Source of the DNA: Priapulus caudatus
Taxonomy: Eukaryota; Priapulida; Priapulimorpha; Priapulimorphida; Priapulidae
Reading direction: 5' to 3'
NCBI RefSeq assembly: GCF_000485595.1
Contig: NW_014577823.1
Coordinates: 66,372-90,999, forward strand
DNA: 24,628 nucleotides
Shown piece after piece: positions 1 through 11,089 of this stretch; positions within the stretch are counted from its first letter, which is position 1; each line of letters begins with the position of its first letter. Under the pieces are notes generated by a model. The model saw only the letters and a program-made list of their open reading frames with translations. It made no database searches and was not told the origin of the DNA. Both the position numbers and the translations under genes were made by a program.

Positions 1-1420
1 ATAGTTTATAATTTATGAAAGTGTCGTTAACGTACGGTGTGTAAGGTTATTGTCCTTCTGTTAGTTCATAACAATTATTGTTATGTAGTAGGAATTTTGT
101 AAAATTAATAAACCCGACTTAAGGATGATAGGAGAGTGATTGCCGTGTAAGTCTACACTTTACCTAAGTCGTAAGGCCTGGTTCCCAAGCGTAACAATTA
201 GAGAGCTTCAGCCACGTAATAAATATGCTGGGTCGGATTCTTGCCTGAAGATCACTCGTACTGATTCTTCAGTGATTGAAGACTCAGTGTCCAGTTCGTT
301 CTATGCAGTATAATTTTATTAATTGTATTGATGTTGTAATGCATTGACATCGCTCATTGCGATAAACACCAAACTATCATGAATCAAAATTGAGTAATTG
401 TTTAATTCATAGTGAATTGGCTAGTGCTAGTACTAGTAGCTAGCTGTAATAGTTACTTTAGCAGCATCAGTAAGTACGCTAGCTTTAGTAACTATAGCCC
501 GCGTACAGTTGCCGAACCTGGCAACCACAACTGCGCAAAGTGAAGCCTATAGAGCCTACTAAGCCTGAACGCCTTACTAGCGATAGTAGAGTATAGTAGT
601 AGTAGTAGCTAGTACTAGTGCAGTACTAGCTAGTAGTAGTAGTAGCAGTAGTAGCTGCTACTACTAGCTACAGTAGTCAGGCACTAGTAGTACCTAGACC
701 CTACCCACTACTAGTGTACTAGTACTAGTAGACTACTACTGCTACCGACTACTAATCAGGAATACAGAACAGTTGAGGAAGTTGTATTGCTGGTGCTTTT
801 GCAGACTGAAACTCGCGTGTCCAGTTCCAGTGACACTGGACAGTGTCTCAGTCGTTCTGCGAGTAATGACATCGTCATTGCGAATAGCACAAAATATATA
901 AAACAAAATTGAGTAGTCAGTCAACAGGTTGAGGCAGTAGTCAATTCGTAACAGATTGCAATACATGTGAATTCGTTGACATATATACGGATTTCCTTCT
1001 AAACAGAGAAGCTCGAAGTGAGATGCCATGTTACAGCTGCGAAAATAGCACACAGACATACGACGCGGATGTGATCTGTCCCCGTTTGTGGGCCGCCTCC
1101 GGTGACGCCACATGGCCCAATCCAGCGTTTTAACGTGAGCGTGCGGCAGTCAGCTATCCATGTGTTGTATATATCTATGAGACTTAAACCTGTAGACCGT
1201 AAATTCCCGTCGTTACTCGGTTACCGACGCGCCATCTATGGAGCGTCAAAAAAGGGAATAATTTTTCATCTTATTTGTACACTTAAAGCCGAAAACAAAA
1301 TACATTTATCTGGCAAAGGAAAGCATAATTAAAATTCATTGAACGTGAAAATATATATATGTCGTAAAATTATATATTCGCACAATTTGCATCGACGAAT
1401 TGTGGCTAGTTGGCTTATTC
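1..1420. other. Intergenic, with AGT/CTAG palindromic repeats and a diverged duplication
   Basis: No gene is recognised. Positions 420-445 and 595-760 are dense in short AGT, CTA and CTAG words that form overlapping palindromes. Segments near 289-400 and 845-915 share ordered blocks: CAGTGTC...CGTTCT, GACATCG(C)TCATTGCGA and CAAAATTGAGTA. A small hairpin, GTCCAGT/ACTGGAC, sits at 819-841. A GCGCCATCTATGG motif lies at 1229-1241. Confidence 0.5.
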
Positions 1421-1422
1421 GC

Positions 1423-1457
<35 letters not shown>

Positions 1458-1500
1458 ATGTGTGTGTGTGATATGTGGTGTGTGGTGTGTGTGTGTGTGT

Positions 1501-1538
<38 letters not shown>

Positions 1539-1671
1539 TGGTTGTGCTGTGTGTGTGTGTGTGTGCTGCTTGTGTGGGTGGTGTGTATGTGTGTGTGTAG
1601 TGTGTGTGTGTGGGTGTGTGCTGTGTGTGTGTGTGTGCTGTGTGTGTGGTGCGTGCGTGTATGTGTGTGTC
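1421..1671. repeat. (TG)n microsatellite
   Basis: About 250 bp of imperfect TG dinucleotide repeats with occasional CTG, GGT and CGTG interruptions. The open frames here (poly Cys-Val and His-Thr) come from the repeat. Confidence 0.95.
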
Positions 1672-1900
1672 CCACCGGAATCGGTTCATCGGTTTCAGAC
1701 ATCGGATATAAGGAGGCTCGGATGCGGACTCGTGAACAATCTGCCTCTCTCACCTGTAGTCAAAGAGTAGATTCGGACATAGTCGATCAGAAGCTTCAGT
1801 AAATATCACGCTTCGCGTTTCGTCATGCTAAAATGTATTTTATTGCATAGGTAATATCAAGAGTCAGATAATAGCAGATTCATCTCTATTATGTACTCTT

Positions 1901-2082
1901 GATTATATATATATATTGCATAGTATATATATATATATTAGTGTATGTATGTAATATATTATTAATATAAATATATGCTTCATATTTCATATATAATATA
2001 GTTATAGTTGAATAATCGCCCTCGTTTTGCGATTTTTTACTGTGTAATAGTGCGTGATAGGAGTTTATACATAGACGGAGTC

Positions 2083-2131
<49 letters not shown>
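1901..2131. repeat. AT-rich segment and (TA)n array
   Basis: Several short TATATA tracts at 1901-1990 precede a pure (AT)n run of about 47 bp at 2085-2131. Confidence 0.9.
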
Positions 2132-2134
<3 letters not shown>

Positions 2135-2595
2135 AACATTTCAATGAGATCTTGAATCCATGAAGATAGATGCTAGCTAGGAAAGAAGTTGTAATATTAG
2201 GTATTAGAATTTCTATCTCGCTAACAATCCTGTATCGCGTCCGCCGTCGGCACAGTCATCTCTCTGCCTCCTCTATCTCTGTCTAGATGAAGACGATCTT
2301 CGTATACAGCAATCCTGCTGGTCTTTGTGGCCCGAGGCAATGTGCATGGTTACCAGACAAGGAGGAGGAGGAGGAAGGCGGCGCGTGGCGGCTTCAGCTG
2401 GCGTCCATATCTGGCGGGGGCTTCCGCAGCAGCGGCAGCAGCAGCGGCAGGCAGCAGCGGGCCAGCAGCAGCGCAGGCAGCAGCGTGGCGGCCGTGCGGT
2501 GTTTAGCCAGCCAGTCGTGAGGCAGCGGTGGGTTCGCTGCAGGTAGCGGCGAGCGTGAGTGGTCTTAATGATTCAGAGCATAGCCGTTACCTATA

Positions 2596-2654
2596 CGTAC
2601 CGTAAATTAATAGTAGCCGTACCGTACCGTACCAACTGTATCGTACCGTACCGC
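2596..2654. repeat. CCGTA/GTACC pentanucleotide repeat
   Basis: Repeated CCGTA units, partly degenerate, with one break near 2631-2641, inside the intron region of member D. Confidence 0.75.
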
Positions 2655-2696
2655 ACAGCACGACAATAAAGCTCCGCTTACATTAGTTACTTGTTA

Positions 2697-2919
2697 CAAT
2701 CTCTCTCTTTCGCTTTCTTTTTCTTTTCTTCTTTATACTCTCTCTCTCTTTATATCTGTTATCTTGTCTATCTCTTATTCACCTTAACTCAATCTTAATA
2801 TCTGTCACTATCTTATACTCGCCTTCTTTCTCCTTCTCTCTCTCTTTCTCTTTCCTCTTTCACTCCTCCATATATATATATATATATAATATATAATATA
2901 GTATATATAATATATATAT
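2697..2919. repeat. Pyrimidine-rich CT tract followed by (TA)n
   Basis: CT-rich with CTCTCT and CTTTCT words at 2697-2868, then TATATA-rich to about 2919. It lies in the intron of member D; members A and B also have pyrimidine runs next to the acceptor, but far shorter. Confidence 0.85.
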
Positions 2920-3399
2920 CAGAAAGAGAGAGAGATAGATAGTATGCATATAAAATATTGTATCTATATATATATAAACAAATATGATTGTCCATTAACT
3001 TCATCCTCATTATTTTACTTCAAACTACATCTATCCTTTCTCTCCATCCTATCGTCTCTGTGTGCAGGCTTCGGTGGATCCCAGGTGGAATTGACCCGAA
3101 ACAAATTTCGCGCAACATCCGACCGCCAAGCGCGTCGGTTTCTGACAACTTCCGGCACACGTGACATCAACGTCGAGGCTCTTCGACTCTCAACGATGGA
3201 GGAACGCCGCCCAGCGCGCGCCGCTCCCCGTGAGGCAATCACCACCGGGCACAGACGCAGCAGATCGTCGATCGGGCCGTCGATTCCGATCCGGATCCGC
3301 CCGCCAGACGCGAGACCAAGCTCGGTTCGAAGGAAGGCAGCGGACCGGAGAAGCCGCATCGAGTTGGCTGCGTGTAATTGCGTCGCATATTTCTGGTTT

Positions 3400-3706
3400 T
3401 TTGCTACATGATGTGATTGTGTGTAAATATACAGCTCCCACTGGCTTCCTAGTGATAAGCCAAAGAATCTTTTATAGATTTATCATATATATGCAGTTAA
3501 CGTTTCATTTTTAGTGACAATAGTCAAAGCGCGAACAAAGTGATGATGTGACTATATATCAGATTGTAAGGTTTAAAAAGATAAGTACTGCTAAAAGATT
3601 TCGCTACTTATATATTATTACCTATTGATTATCTATTACCTTATCTATTACCTTATGATTACCTATTTTCTCGTTAAAGTCGCCTAACTCATCATCATCA
3701 TCATCC

Positions 3707-3746
<40 letters not shown>

Positions 3747-4690
3747 AAGAAGGAGAAGAAGCAGAAGGCGAAAAATATTTATTATTAAGTGTATAACTAA
3801 CTTTGTATTGCACACAATAATTGGGACACATGCTTGTTTTGGCAGACACTGGGCATGCGCGCTAAGACGGATTAAGCATCATGTCGCATATAAAGGAAAT
3901 ACGGGTAGACTTTAAAGTAGCGCCTAAAAAATATTAACGCGAACCATTGGAATAGATATTTTGTTCGCATTAAAACGCCTGGCCTGGCCTTCGTATTATT
4001 GTTTCAGCGATAATTTAAACTATATCATATTCTTATAATATTCCGATAATTTTGGCAAATAAAGTTTTCTTTATGGAACATAATGAGGATATGGCAAATG
4101 CAGATTGCACGTGTCCTACACTGTAGGAAAATTACAGGGAGTACATGGCGCTTGATCATTAATAAAGTGACAGATCTATATAGGAATTTCTAATGGTAAA
4201 CTATAGTCACTAGGGACTAGGTAATCTTTACTTAAAATACACAATTTAATCACAATAGCATTTCTTTTGGCAGATGCTGGGAATACAGCGAGCGACTAAT
4301 ATCAAATTTAAAAGATACTATGCTCGTCCAGAACTTGTCTTACTACAGAAGAGAAAATATGCCATGATTAACTAAATAAATGAACGATGTAGACATGGAC
4401 ATTTTGTCTGAATGAAATAATTTTACAGTAAGAATCATCCGTCGTCTCATGGTTCATATGCGTTTACATGCTTTAGCTGTGTAGTTGCAATCAGGGATAT
4501 TTACATAATAAATATAAGATCAATTCTATCAATTCTATACAATCAATTCTGAATAGACATACAACATCTGTGATATTATTTAACATCGAATGAGTTATTT
4601 TTGTAACGAAGTGAAACGCACATACAAAAATATTACATGGAATGACAGTGAAACACTACACTAAAGATCTTATTAATAAATACATCATTA
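3400..4690. other. AT-rich intergenic region with ATC/ATT triplet tract
   Basis: No gene seen. A CAT/ATC then (ATT)n tract runs at about 3690-3746. A short ATCAATTCT direct repeat occurs around 4521-4552. The rest is unstructured AT-rich sequence between the converging members D and C. Confidence 0.55.
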
Positions 4691-4800
4691 TACGTGCAGA
4701 ATCGTTCCCATTTCAAATGTCGATCGCGCAAGATGAGTTATCTGTTTACTGTTGAACGTTGGTTAATGGCTTCACTGTTTCACGGCATGACTGCCTCTCT

Positions 4801-5284
4801 TCACACCCGAACCATATCCATCGCGGCAAATCCACGAGAACCGCCGTTGCCACCGACGACGCCGCCGTATCCATGGCGACCGCCTCGCGTCGTCGGTCTT
4901 CCGACGGTCGGCGGGTACCGACGACCGATGACGTGCCGGACTTCCGGCGGCGCCAGTGCTGCGGCCTGGCGGTGGAAGCTGTTGAGGTCGAAAGCATCAA
5001 CATTGACGTAGCCTGGAGCGAAGTGGCGCGCGTCATCAAACACGTGACCGCCGAACTTGCCAAAGTCTCTGACGAAGTTGTACTGCGTGCTGCGGCCTGT
5101 GCGACAGACAGCGATAATAATAATAATAATAATAATTATTATTATTATAATTATGGCGATAATAATAATAACGATGACGTCATCGACGACGACGATGATG
5201 ATGGTGATGATAGTAATGATAGTACTAACAATTTTGAGGATGACGAACGCGAATAAGACTAAGAAGAGCACGATGACGACGGCG

Positions 5285-5347
<63 letters not shown>

Positions 5348-6536
5348 GTATCAACAACAGCAGTTACTCTCGACCCCACCTCCACCTCCCCAAAGACATA
5401 CCTGGTAAGAACTGCACCTCTCCTCTGATCACTGACCGATGGTTGCTATCTGCTCCGACAGGGGGCGTGCGTTTACCGTAAACGCGTGCACTTCTGGCGG
5501 TGCTAGGCGAGTATCGACCAAAATGGCCGCCACCGCCTCCACTGCTTCGTCTGCCACCTCCACGCCCACGTGACACGGCGGACGGGCTGCCCGCATCGAA
5601 CTTGCCGCGTGCGTACTGATGCGCGTTGCCATAGCGACGGAACGGAGATGCTGCGGGGGATCGGAGCTTGAAATTCGGAGTAGGAAGAGAAGAGTCCGTG
5701 GTGCGTGCTGGGCGGGGGTAGGCGTGCTGCTGATGATGACGTAATAGGGGAGGGTCGGTGGTCAGCTCGTATGCCCTAAAGCTCTTATACTCGATCGGAC
5801 CGTAGGAACTGCCCCGGAGTCGTGTCGGGCCGTCGGAGGTCACTGCGATCGCTCGTCCGTCGCTGTGGGGTTTGGCGTACGCGCTCGATGCGCCGCCTGG
5901 CGTGTACTCTCCGGAGCTGGGTCCGGCGGCGGAGTAGTGGTTGTCGGAGTGGTTGTGCGCGTCTGTCGTTCCCAGTTTACGGCCGAAGATTTCTTCGATC
6001 TTCACAAACGGTCTGCTTCTACCGCTGCTGCCACCGCCGCCGCCGCTGCCGCCGCTGCTGCTTCTGCTGATGCTGTTGATGCTGCCAAACACTGGCACGT
6101 ACTCGCCACGCACGTCTGCGCGTGCGCCCGCCGTCGTCTCGTCGTCGTCGTCGGCGGCAGCGGCGGCGGCGCCACCGTCGCTGAAGACTCCGAGTCCGCG
6201 CTTGCTGTATCCGCTGTCGATGAAAGCGTCGCTGTCGCCGAAGATTCGCACGTCGAAGTCGCTCAGTGCGCCGTCGTCGCCGAGCGTCCACAGCCCCGGG
6301 TTCACGACGGGCTTCGACGCTCGGCGACCGGAGGAGGACGACGGCCTGCCCGTAGCCTCGTTCTGGGAGAGCAGACCGAGCGAGCCGGCAAGGTCGAACA
6401 TGTTGGAGTGACCGCTGTCCTTGTGGCCCCAGCCTATGACGCCGCGGTCGCTGCCGCGGCCGGAGCTGTGGTCATCCGTAGCAGAGTGACCAGTGACGCA
6501 CAGAGCGGCGAGGATGAGTATGGCGAGTGAGTTCAT
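4801..6536 (-). CDS. Member C: long Ser/Gly-rich secreted protein, divergent family member (two coding exons)
   Basis: Exon 1 runs 6536-5402 and exon 2 runs 5096-4801, giving 476 aa and a TGA stop. Donor CCAG|GTATGT and acceptor GTCGCACAG|GCC join in phase 1 and split a Gly codon, as in members A and B. An ATG 34 codons upstream (6638) is in frame, but the start at 6536 gives a clear signal peptide, MNSLAILILAALCVTGHSA. Exon 1 is disordered: Ser/Gly stretches, an Ala run followed by four Asp near the middle, and Arg/Gly/Ser-rich distal parts. Exon 2 encodes YNFVRDFGKFGG, then YVNVDAFDLNSF (408-419), ALAPPE, HVIGRRY (433-439) and a Gly-rich tail. This aligns with YINVEAFDFSNW ... AAAPRE ... 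IVIGRRF of A. The Ser/Gln-rich tail of A and B is absent. The intron consists mainly of trinucleotide repeats. Homology rests on the shared block plus the identical intron phase and position; function is unknown. Confidence 0.75.
5097..5401 (-). repeat. Trinucleotide-repeat intron of member C
   Basis: The 305-bp intron holds, in plus-strand terms, (AAT)n then (ATT)n near 5113-5150, a mixed GAC/GAT tract near 5160-5230, and a long (ACA)n tract at about 5285-5347. A perfect TGACGTCA occurs at 5175-5182. Long open frames across it on both strands are products of the triplet repeats and not exons. Confidence 0.8.
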
Positions 6537-6613
6537 TTTGGCTCCGTTGGGTGGCGTTGCCGTAGGTCGCGATCGGGTGGTAATGAGAGCGAAGACGATA
6601 AACTGAAGTGTAC

Positions 6614-7266
6614 CGAAACGGGAAATAGTGCTATTCACAGACTACATATCCTATCTTGCATTGCGAAGTCTAGAATAATCATGAATATTGCATAAGCAGA
6701 ATCTTTGCTCTCTAAAACAAGACAAACCGCTTGCAATACGAACTCCTAGGCCGAATATCGCTCAACCCCCGCACAATGCCAAAACGCCCTCGTACCACTC
6801 TCCTACCAATCCTACACGCTGCTAAGCGGAGTCGGAAAGTTTCGGTTTTATTCCTATAAATTTATATGGACTGCTTCGGTATCATAGTGATCATTCGGGG
6901 CATCGCCTATGCCTATCCATACTTTCCTAACACGTAATGCCCGTCATGATGGTAGCCGCTCATCAATTTTTACAACGCAGCTCAGTTACTCAGGTATACT
7001 AGCAATTGGCATATGAACATAAATTATCAGCGCTCCAAGTGGACGGAAACCGATAGCAAAATCTAACCGGTGTAGATTGGTGGCAGAAGTGATACGACGG
7101 CGTTTGGCAGTGAGAGGGGGGTTTAGAGCCGATATTCAGCCTAGCAGTACGTATGACAAGCGTTGGCCTGTGTAGAGAGCAAGGATTCTGCTAATCAATA
7201 CCATGAAATTATCTAGACTCACAGCAAGCGAAATAATGTAGTCGTGAATAAGCACGTTTCCCGTTT
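6614..7266. repeat. Long imperfect inverted repeat 5' of member C
   Basis: The left arm (about 6614-6830) pairs with the right arm (about 7057-7266) over roughly 215 bases, with mismatches and small indels. Matched blocks, left versus reverse-complemented right: AAACGGGAAA in both; CTATTCACAGACTACAT versus TTATTCACGACTACAT; AGTCTAGA in both; GCAGAATC.TTGCTCTCTA, identical except one base; CTAGGC.GAATATCG; GCCAAA(A)CGCC.TCGTA; ACCAATC.TACAC. The spacer is about 225 bp and includes the palindromic TATAAATTTATA (6856-6867). It begins 78 bp upstream of the member C start codon and so covers its likely promoter and 5' UTR. A foldback or MITE-like element, or an inverted duplication of the promoter, would both fit. 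Confidence 0.65.
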
Positions 7267-9500
7267 TCCGTTGTAAACTCTAGTATTACCGCTCTTGTAA
7301 TATGTATGTACATGAATATAAGTACAGTTACAGGCTACATGTGTGTCTGACATGATAAAAAGCATGAAGAATACAAAAACATCGAATATTTCCCCACACA
7401 CACTGTTTACATATGCGTCGCTCAAATGGCGTGACGTCACGTCAGAATATATTGCAGTATTTCTAGGTGTTTATTACTAATAGGGGCCAGATTTGTAATT
7501 GAATACGTTATTGAATTATTTTCTATTAAAGAAAACGTTATAGAATTATGAAATTGCTTCAAATTGTCTTTCTAAGTGTGTGGTTTTTGGGCTTTTGCAG
7601 CATTCTGCATATCAGGCAATCCTGTTATACCAGGTTGTAATTGTAAGTCTGACTTCCTTCTTAATTTTTAAGTATTATTACGCTCTTCAAATAAGACCAT
7701 TCTTCCCAATTAGTGAAATCAAACACCATTCAAGGGGAAGGATAACTCTTGACCCTTTGGACCCACCAGCTGGATCCGACCCTGCATAGGAATAAAGTAA
7801 ATAAATTTCAACCACCTTATTCCAGTATTGTCGAACCTCTATGTTAAGGGTCATCAAAATCAACAGTCCAGAAATAGAATAAAAACGGTTCACATAATGC
7901 ATTACAACGTTGCGAAGGCATATTACCATAAAAATGCCAGCCAAAAGTATATCTTGATAGGAATAGGATAGTACACATCAAAATATTATATACTTGTATT
8001 TATGTAAAAATACTCATGTAACATGTAATCTTTAAATACACTATTCCACACCCTATATCACCAGGTTATCGAACGTATGCAAAAGACTCGTAGTATCACG
8101 CGCCACACGTCAAGCGTATTTCACCTAATCGAATATATAGTGTCTATCAAAATTATCTGGGATCAAAGGATGAAGACAGCTTTATAATCGCCGACAAGAG
8201 AGCTAAATTTATCCAATAAGTGGCATAACATACAAAGCAAAGACCGCTCTTTAATTACACAGTTGCAATGTGCACATTTGATGTATAACATGTATATTCA
8301 AGAGTCAAAATCTCAAGTCACGAAATGTTACTCTATTGACTACATTGCAAGATAGAGCATAGGTCCATCATTCTGAGAACGTTAAAAGAACCGACAGAAT
8401 TAAAGTCAAAGTAACTCAACTGCTGCCCCTATCGCAACATCTATCCTTAACACGGGAAATTGATCATAGTTTCTCACTGAACATCACAATAACACTGTAA
8501 TACGACTCAATAGCGCCTTAGAACAACTATACTAAGTTCCCACCCAATATGCTCACCAAGAAACCAATGCTAATAGCAAAATAGTCAACTTCTGCAACCA
8601 GAAGCATTTTTGTATAATGAACCAGAGTTAGCCGCTAAAAATAAGGGGGGGTCCTATGCAACACAGTGGAACGTACTATCGAAACATAGGAAACGTGGCA
8701 ACCGCCAGCGCCGAGCTAGCCGTAAGACGCAGAAGGCAACGCTGAAGGGCGGCCTGGAGTCCTGCCCCACAAAGAAGTTTGCAAATTTAATGGATCCAGT
8801 AGCCAATTTACCCACATTATTGAAAAGCCTTCCTAAAGATATCAATTTAGAACGATATCAAAGAGGGAAGTGGAAGCTACAGACTTGCCGGTAAAGTGCC
8901 ATGTAAAACAATCGACCCGTGATACGTGGATAATAAGGAAGCAAGCCAAACCTTTTGACGCATTTATACAAAGACAACATGAAACATACAAATTAAAGTT
9001 TCTGGTGTTACAGATCAGAGTCACTACAAACTGACTGTCAAAAAACTCTGACATTGTGAAAATTTCATCATTAATTTCTTAAGAAGCATAAAACTGCCAT
9101 TCCCTTAACCTGTCTATCATTAAGTAAAAAACTTGATTTACATAATTATATATGAAAATCATCCCAGTTACGTAATACACTGTACAGTCATCTAAATTCC
9201 ACTGTATATTCAGATAGATTCATGCTGCACACAGACCACTACCGCATGCACACCGTGCGCACACACTCCCACATATAAATTCCTGTATTGTGCTAAGCAC
9301 TAGGTAACGATAATCATTCGAAACTATAATATTAATATGTGTTGTAAAAATTAGCATTTACCATGAACGAGAGTTTAGTCCCCACACAAATCCTCAGTCT
9401 TGCGTGTTGAGCCACCTGAAAATTACGCAAAGAAAATTAGCAAGTTGAGCAACCCAATGGCATAAATTCAATATTTAGGCACTTTACTAGACTATAAACT
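7267..9500. other. Intergenic, no convincing gene
   Basis: AT-rich unique-looking sequence. A perfect GTGACGTCAC palindrome lies at 7431-7440. A basic 94-codon open frame at 8610-8894 has no recognised homology or splice support and is not called. Nothing else is supportable. Confidence 0.45.
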
Positions 9501-10240
9501 ACACACAGCCACTCACATGAAATTAACATGCACCCACCCACGCACGACACGCACGCACCACGGCACGCACCGCACACGCCGCACGCAACGCCGCAACGCT
9601 CGCACGCAACACACACGCCACATAAAAAGCAGTTATATAACATTAGAATATAATTGCCGACCCACACAGCACATCTCACATCTCACACACACACCACACC
9701 GAGTGCTGTACGTCACGTGGCACGTAATATCGACGCAGTCACGTGTCAGCCGAAAAAACCTCGTCTGCTACCGTTCACGTCTCGGCTTTACACATGTCAC
9801 AGCTATGTGACACGCCCGCCTGATCATCGGAGGACGGCGGTCAGTGCTCTAAGAGATACACTTTATAACACCGTAACCTCGCGCGCGAGCAGCCGTCTTA
9901 CAATACAGTGTCGGCGTGTGTGCAGGGTAATGGACGGCCCCTAGAATCAAATAAGTAGACTCTATATATTTCTATGGAACAGACACAGACATCGATATCG
10001 GTGCGACGACGACTCTGCCGCAATGACAGAAGTGCCGACGCGAAGAAAGATTACATGTGATATGATGTTGATGTGAGTGCGAGGGAAGCAGTGACAGATT
10101 GCAGAGATTATAGTGTGTGTATAATAGCGTTGCAGATATATATATATATGATACGGATACATAGATACATACAGATGTGGTGTCGTCATTACGGAACCAG
10201 ATCTTGTGGATGGAAAAAGAACTAACACGCGAGATAAATA
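9500..10240. other. ACGC-rich intergenic segment with CACGTG sites
   Basis: Degenerate CACGCACG-type repeats at 9530-9625 precede a CpG-richer stretch (9700-9930) with TCACGTGG and TCACGTGT. No open frame here looks like a gene. Confidence 0.45.
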
Positions 10241-10249
10241 ATAGAGAGC

Positions 10250-10282
<33 letters not shown>

Positions 10283-10399
10283 CAGCGAAAAAAAGAGAGG
10301 CGGGATATATAGGAAGACAGAGACATAGGGAGACAGACAGAGACAGACAGACAGAGAAGAAAGAGAGAGAGAGAGAGAGAGAGAGCAAAGAGAGAGAGT
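10250..10399. repeat. (GA)n purine tract
   Basis: GAGAGA runs with GACA interruptions, just left of an assembly gap. Confidence 0.9.
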
Positions 10400-10404
10400 T
10401 TTCT

Positions 10405-10414
10405 NNNNNNNNNN
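10405..10414. other. Assembly gap (10 N)
   Basis: Ten Ns at the right edge of the GA tract. A gap of round size at a repeat boundary suggests a length of unknown accuracy. Confidence 0.98.
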
Positions 10415-10460
10415 CTGTTGATATCGCCAAACACTTATAGACACAGACACAGTGCACTCG

Positions 10461-10505
10461 AATACACACATACACACACAACCGCGCGCGCACACACACA
10501 CACAC

Positions 10506-10544
<39 letters not shown>

Positions 10545-10580
10545 GACACACACACACCACACCACACACACACACACACA
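10461..10580. repeat. (CA)n microsatellite
   Basis: CA dinucleotide runs, interrupted by CGCGCG near 10485 and by an AAGACA break. Confidence 0.95.
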
Positions 10581-10741
10581 CTGGACCAGTTTCACTTATT
10601 CGCGTGCAACACTTCAGCACTTGACCTGTCAACCCACCGGCCTTATTTCGGCTACGCGTGGTGCAATGCCCATGCGCGCATCGGCGCACGATTGCAGCGA
10701 CAGATAAGGAAAAAAGTTTCATTGACGGCGTAAATACACTG

Positions 10742-10742
<1 letters not shown>

Positions 10743-10818
<76 letters not shown>

Positions 10819-10826
10819 ACATGCAC

Positions 10827-10858
<32 letters not shown>

Positions 10859-10927
10859 CACACACACACAACACACACACAACACACACACACACACCAC
10901 GCACGCACGCACGCACGCCACGCACGC

Positions 10928-10959
<32 letters not shown>

Positions 10960-10994
10960 TCACACACACACACACGCAGCACGCACGCACGCCG

Positions 10995-11026
<32 letters not shown>

Positions 11027-11039
11027 CACACACACACAC

Positions 11040-11081
<42 letters not shown>
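10743..11081. repeat. Large (CA)n / CACG array
   Basis: About 340 bp of CA repeats, with embedded ACGC units at 10825-10845, 10898-10928 and 10976-10995. It is the longest CA array in the window. Confidence 0.95.
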
Positions 11082-11083
<2 letters not shown>

Positions 11084-11089
11084 TCGCGG

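Larger units (their letters stand above)
2287..3390 (+). pseudogene. Member D: broken copy of the same two-exon family
   Basis: From 2287 the plus strand matches exon 1 of members A and B: an acceptor-like CTGTCTAG, then ATGAAG, the signal-peptide codons and a GGA-rich stretch. Single-base insertions after GTAT and in CCCGAGG shift the frame. From 3068 it matches exon 2, with acceptor TCTGTGTGCAG|GCTTCGGTGGATCC preserved. Recognisable stretches follow for the NVEAFDF region, the APRE region and the RRFRSGSARQ region. They are scattered over three frames by many 1-2 base indels, mostly extra bases next to an identical base. Similarity fades around 3360-3390, in the IEL segment, so the last third is missing or unrecognisable. 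The intron is kept (about 2541/2552 to 3067), so this is a genomic duplicate and not a retrocopy. It faces opposite to members A-C. The indel style could also reflect uncorrected long-read error over a live gene. Confidence 0.75.

Noticed and set aside
1336-1802. Long open frames rich in Cys/Val and His/Thr on both strands
   Set aside because: They are translations of the TG/CA dinucleotide repeat, as are the similar frames at 10418-11093, 19941-20401 and 21424-21748.
4801-5385. Poly-Val/Ile protein of 194 aa on the minus strand
   Set aside because: Its N-terminal half is the triplet-repeat intron of member C; only 5096-4801 is exon.
5865-6530. Plus-strand 221-aa open frame
   Set aside because: It is antisense to the GC-rich first exon of member C, without signal peptide, splice support or family match.
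7580-7944. Short frames on both strands around 7580-7944
   Set aside because: No motif, promoter or splice support; they overlap each other and look random.
8610-8894. Basic 94-codon open frame
   Set aside because: No recognised motif, no signal peptide, no splice partner and ordinary length for chance in this window.
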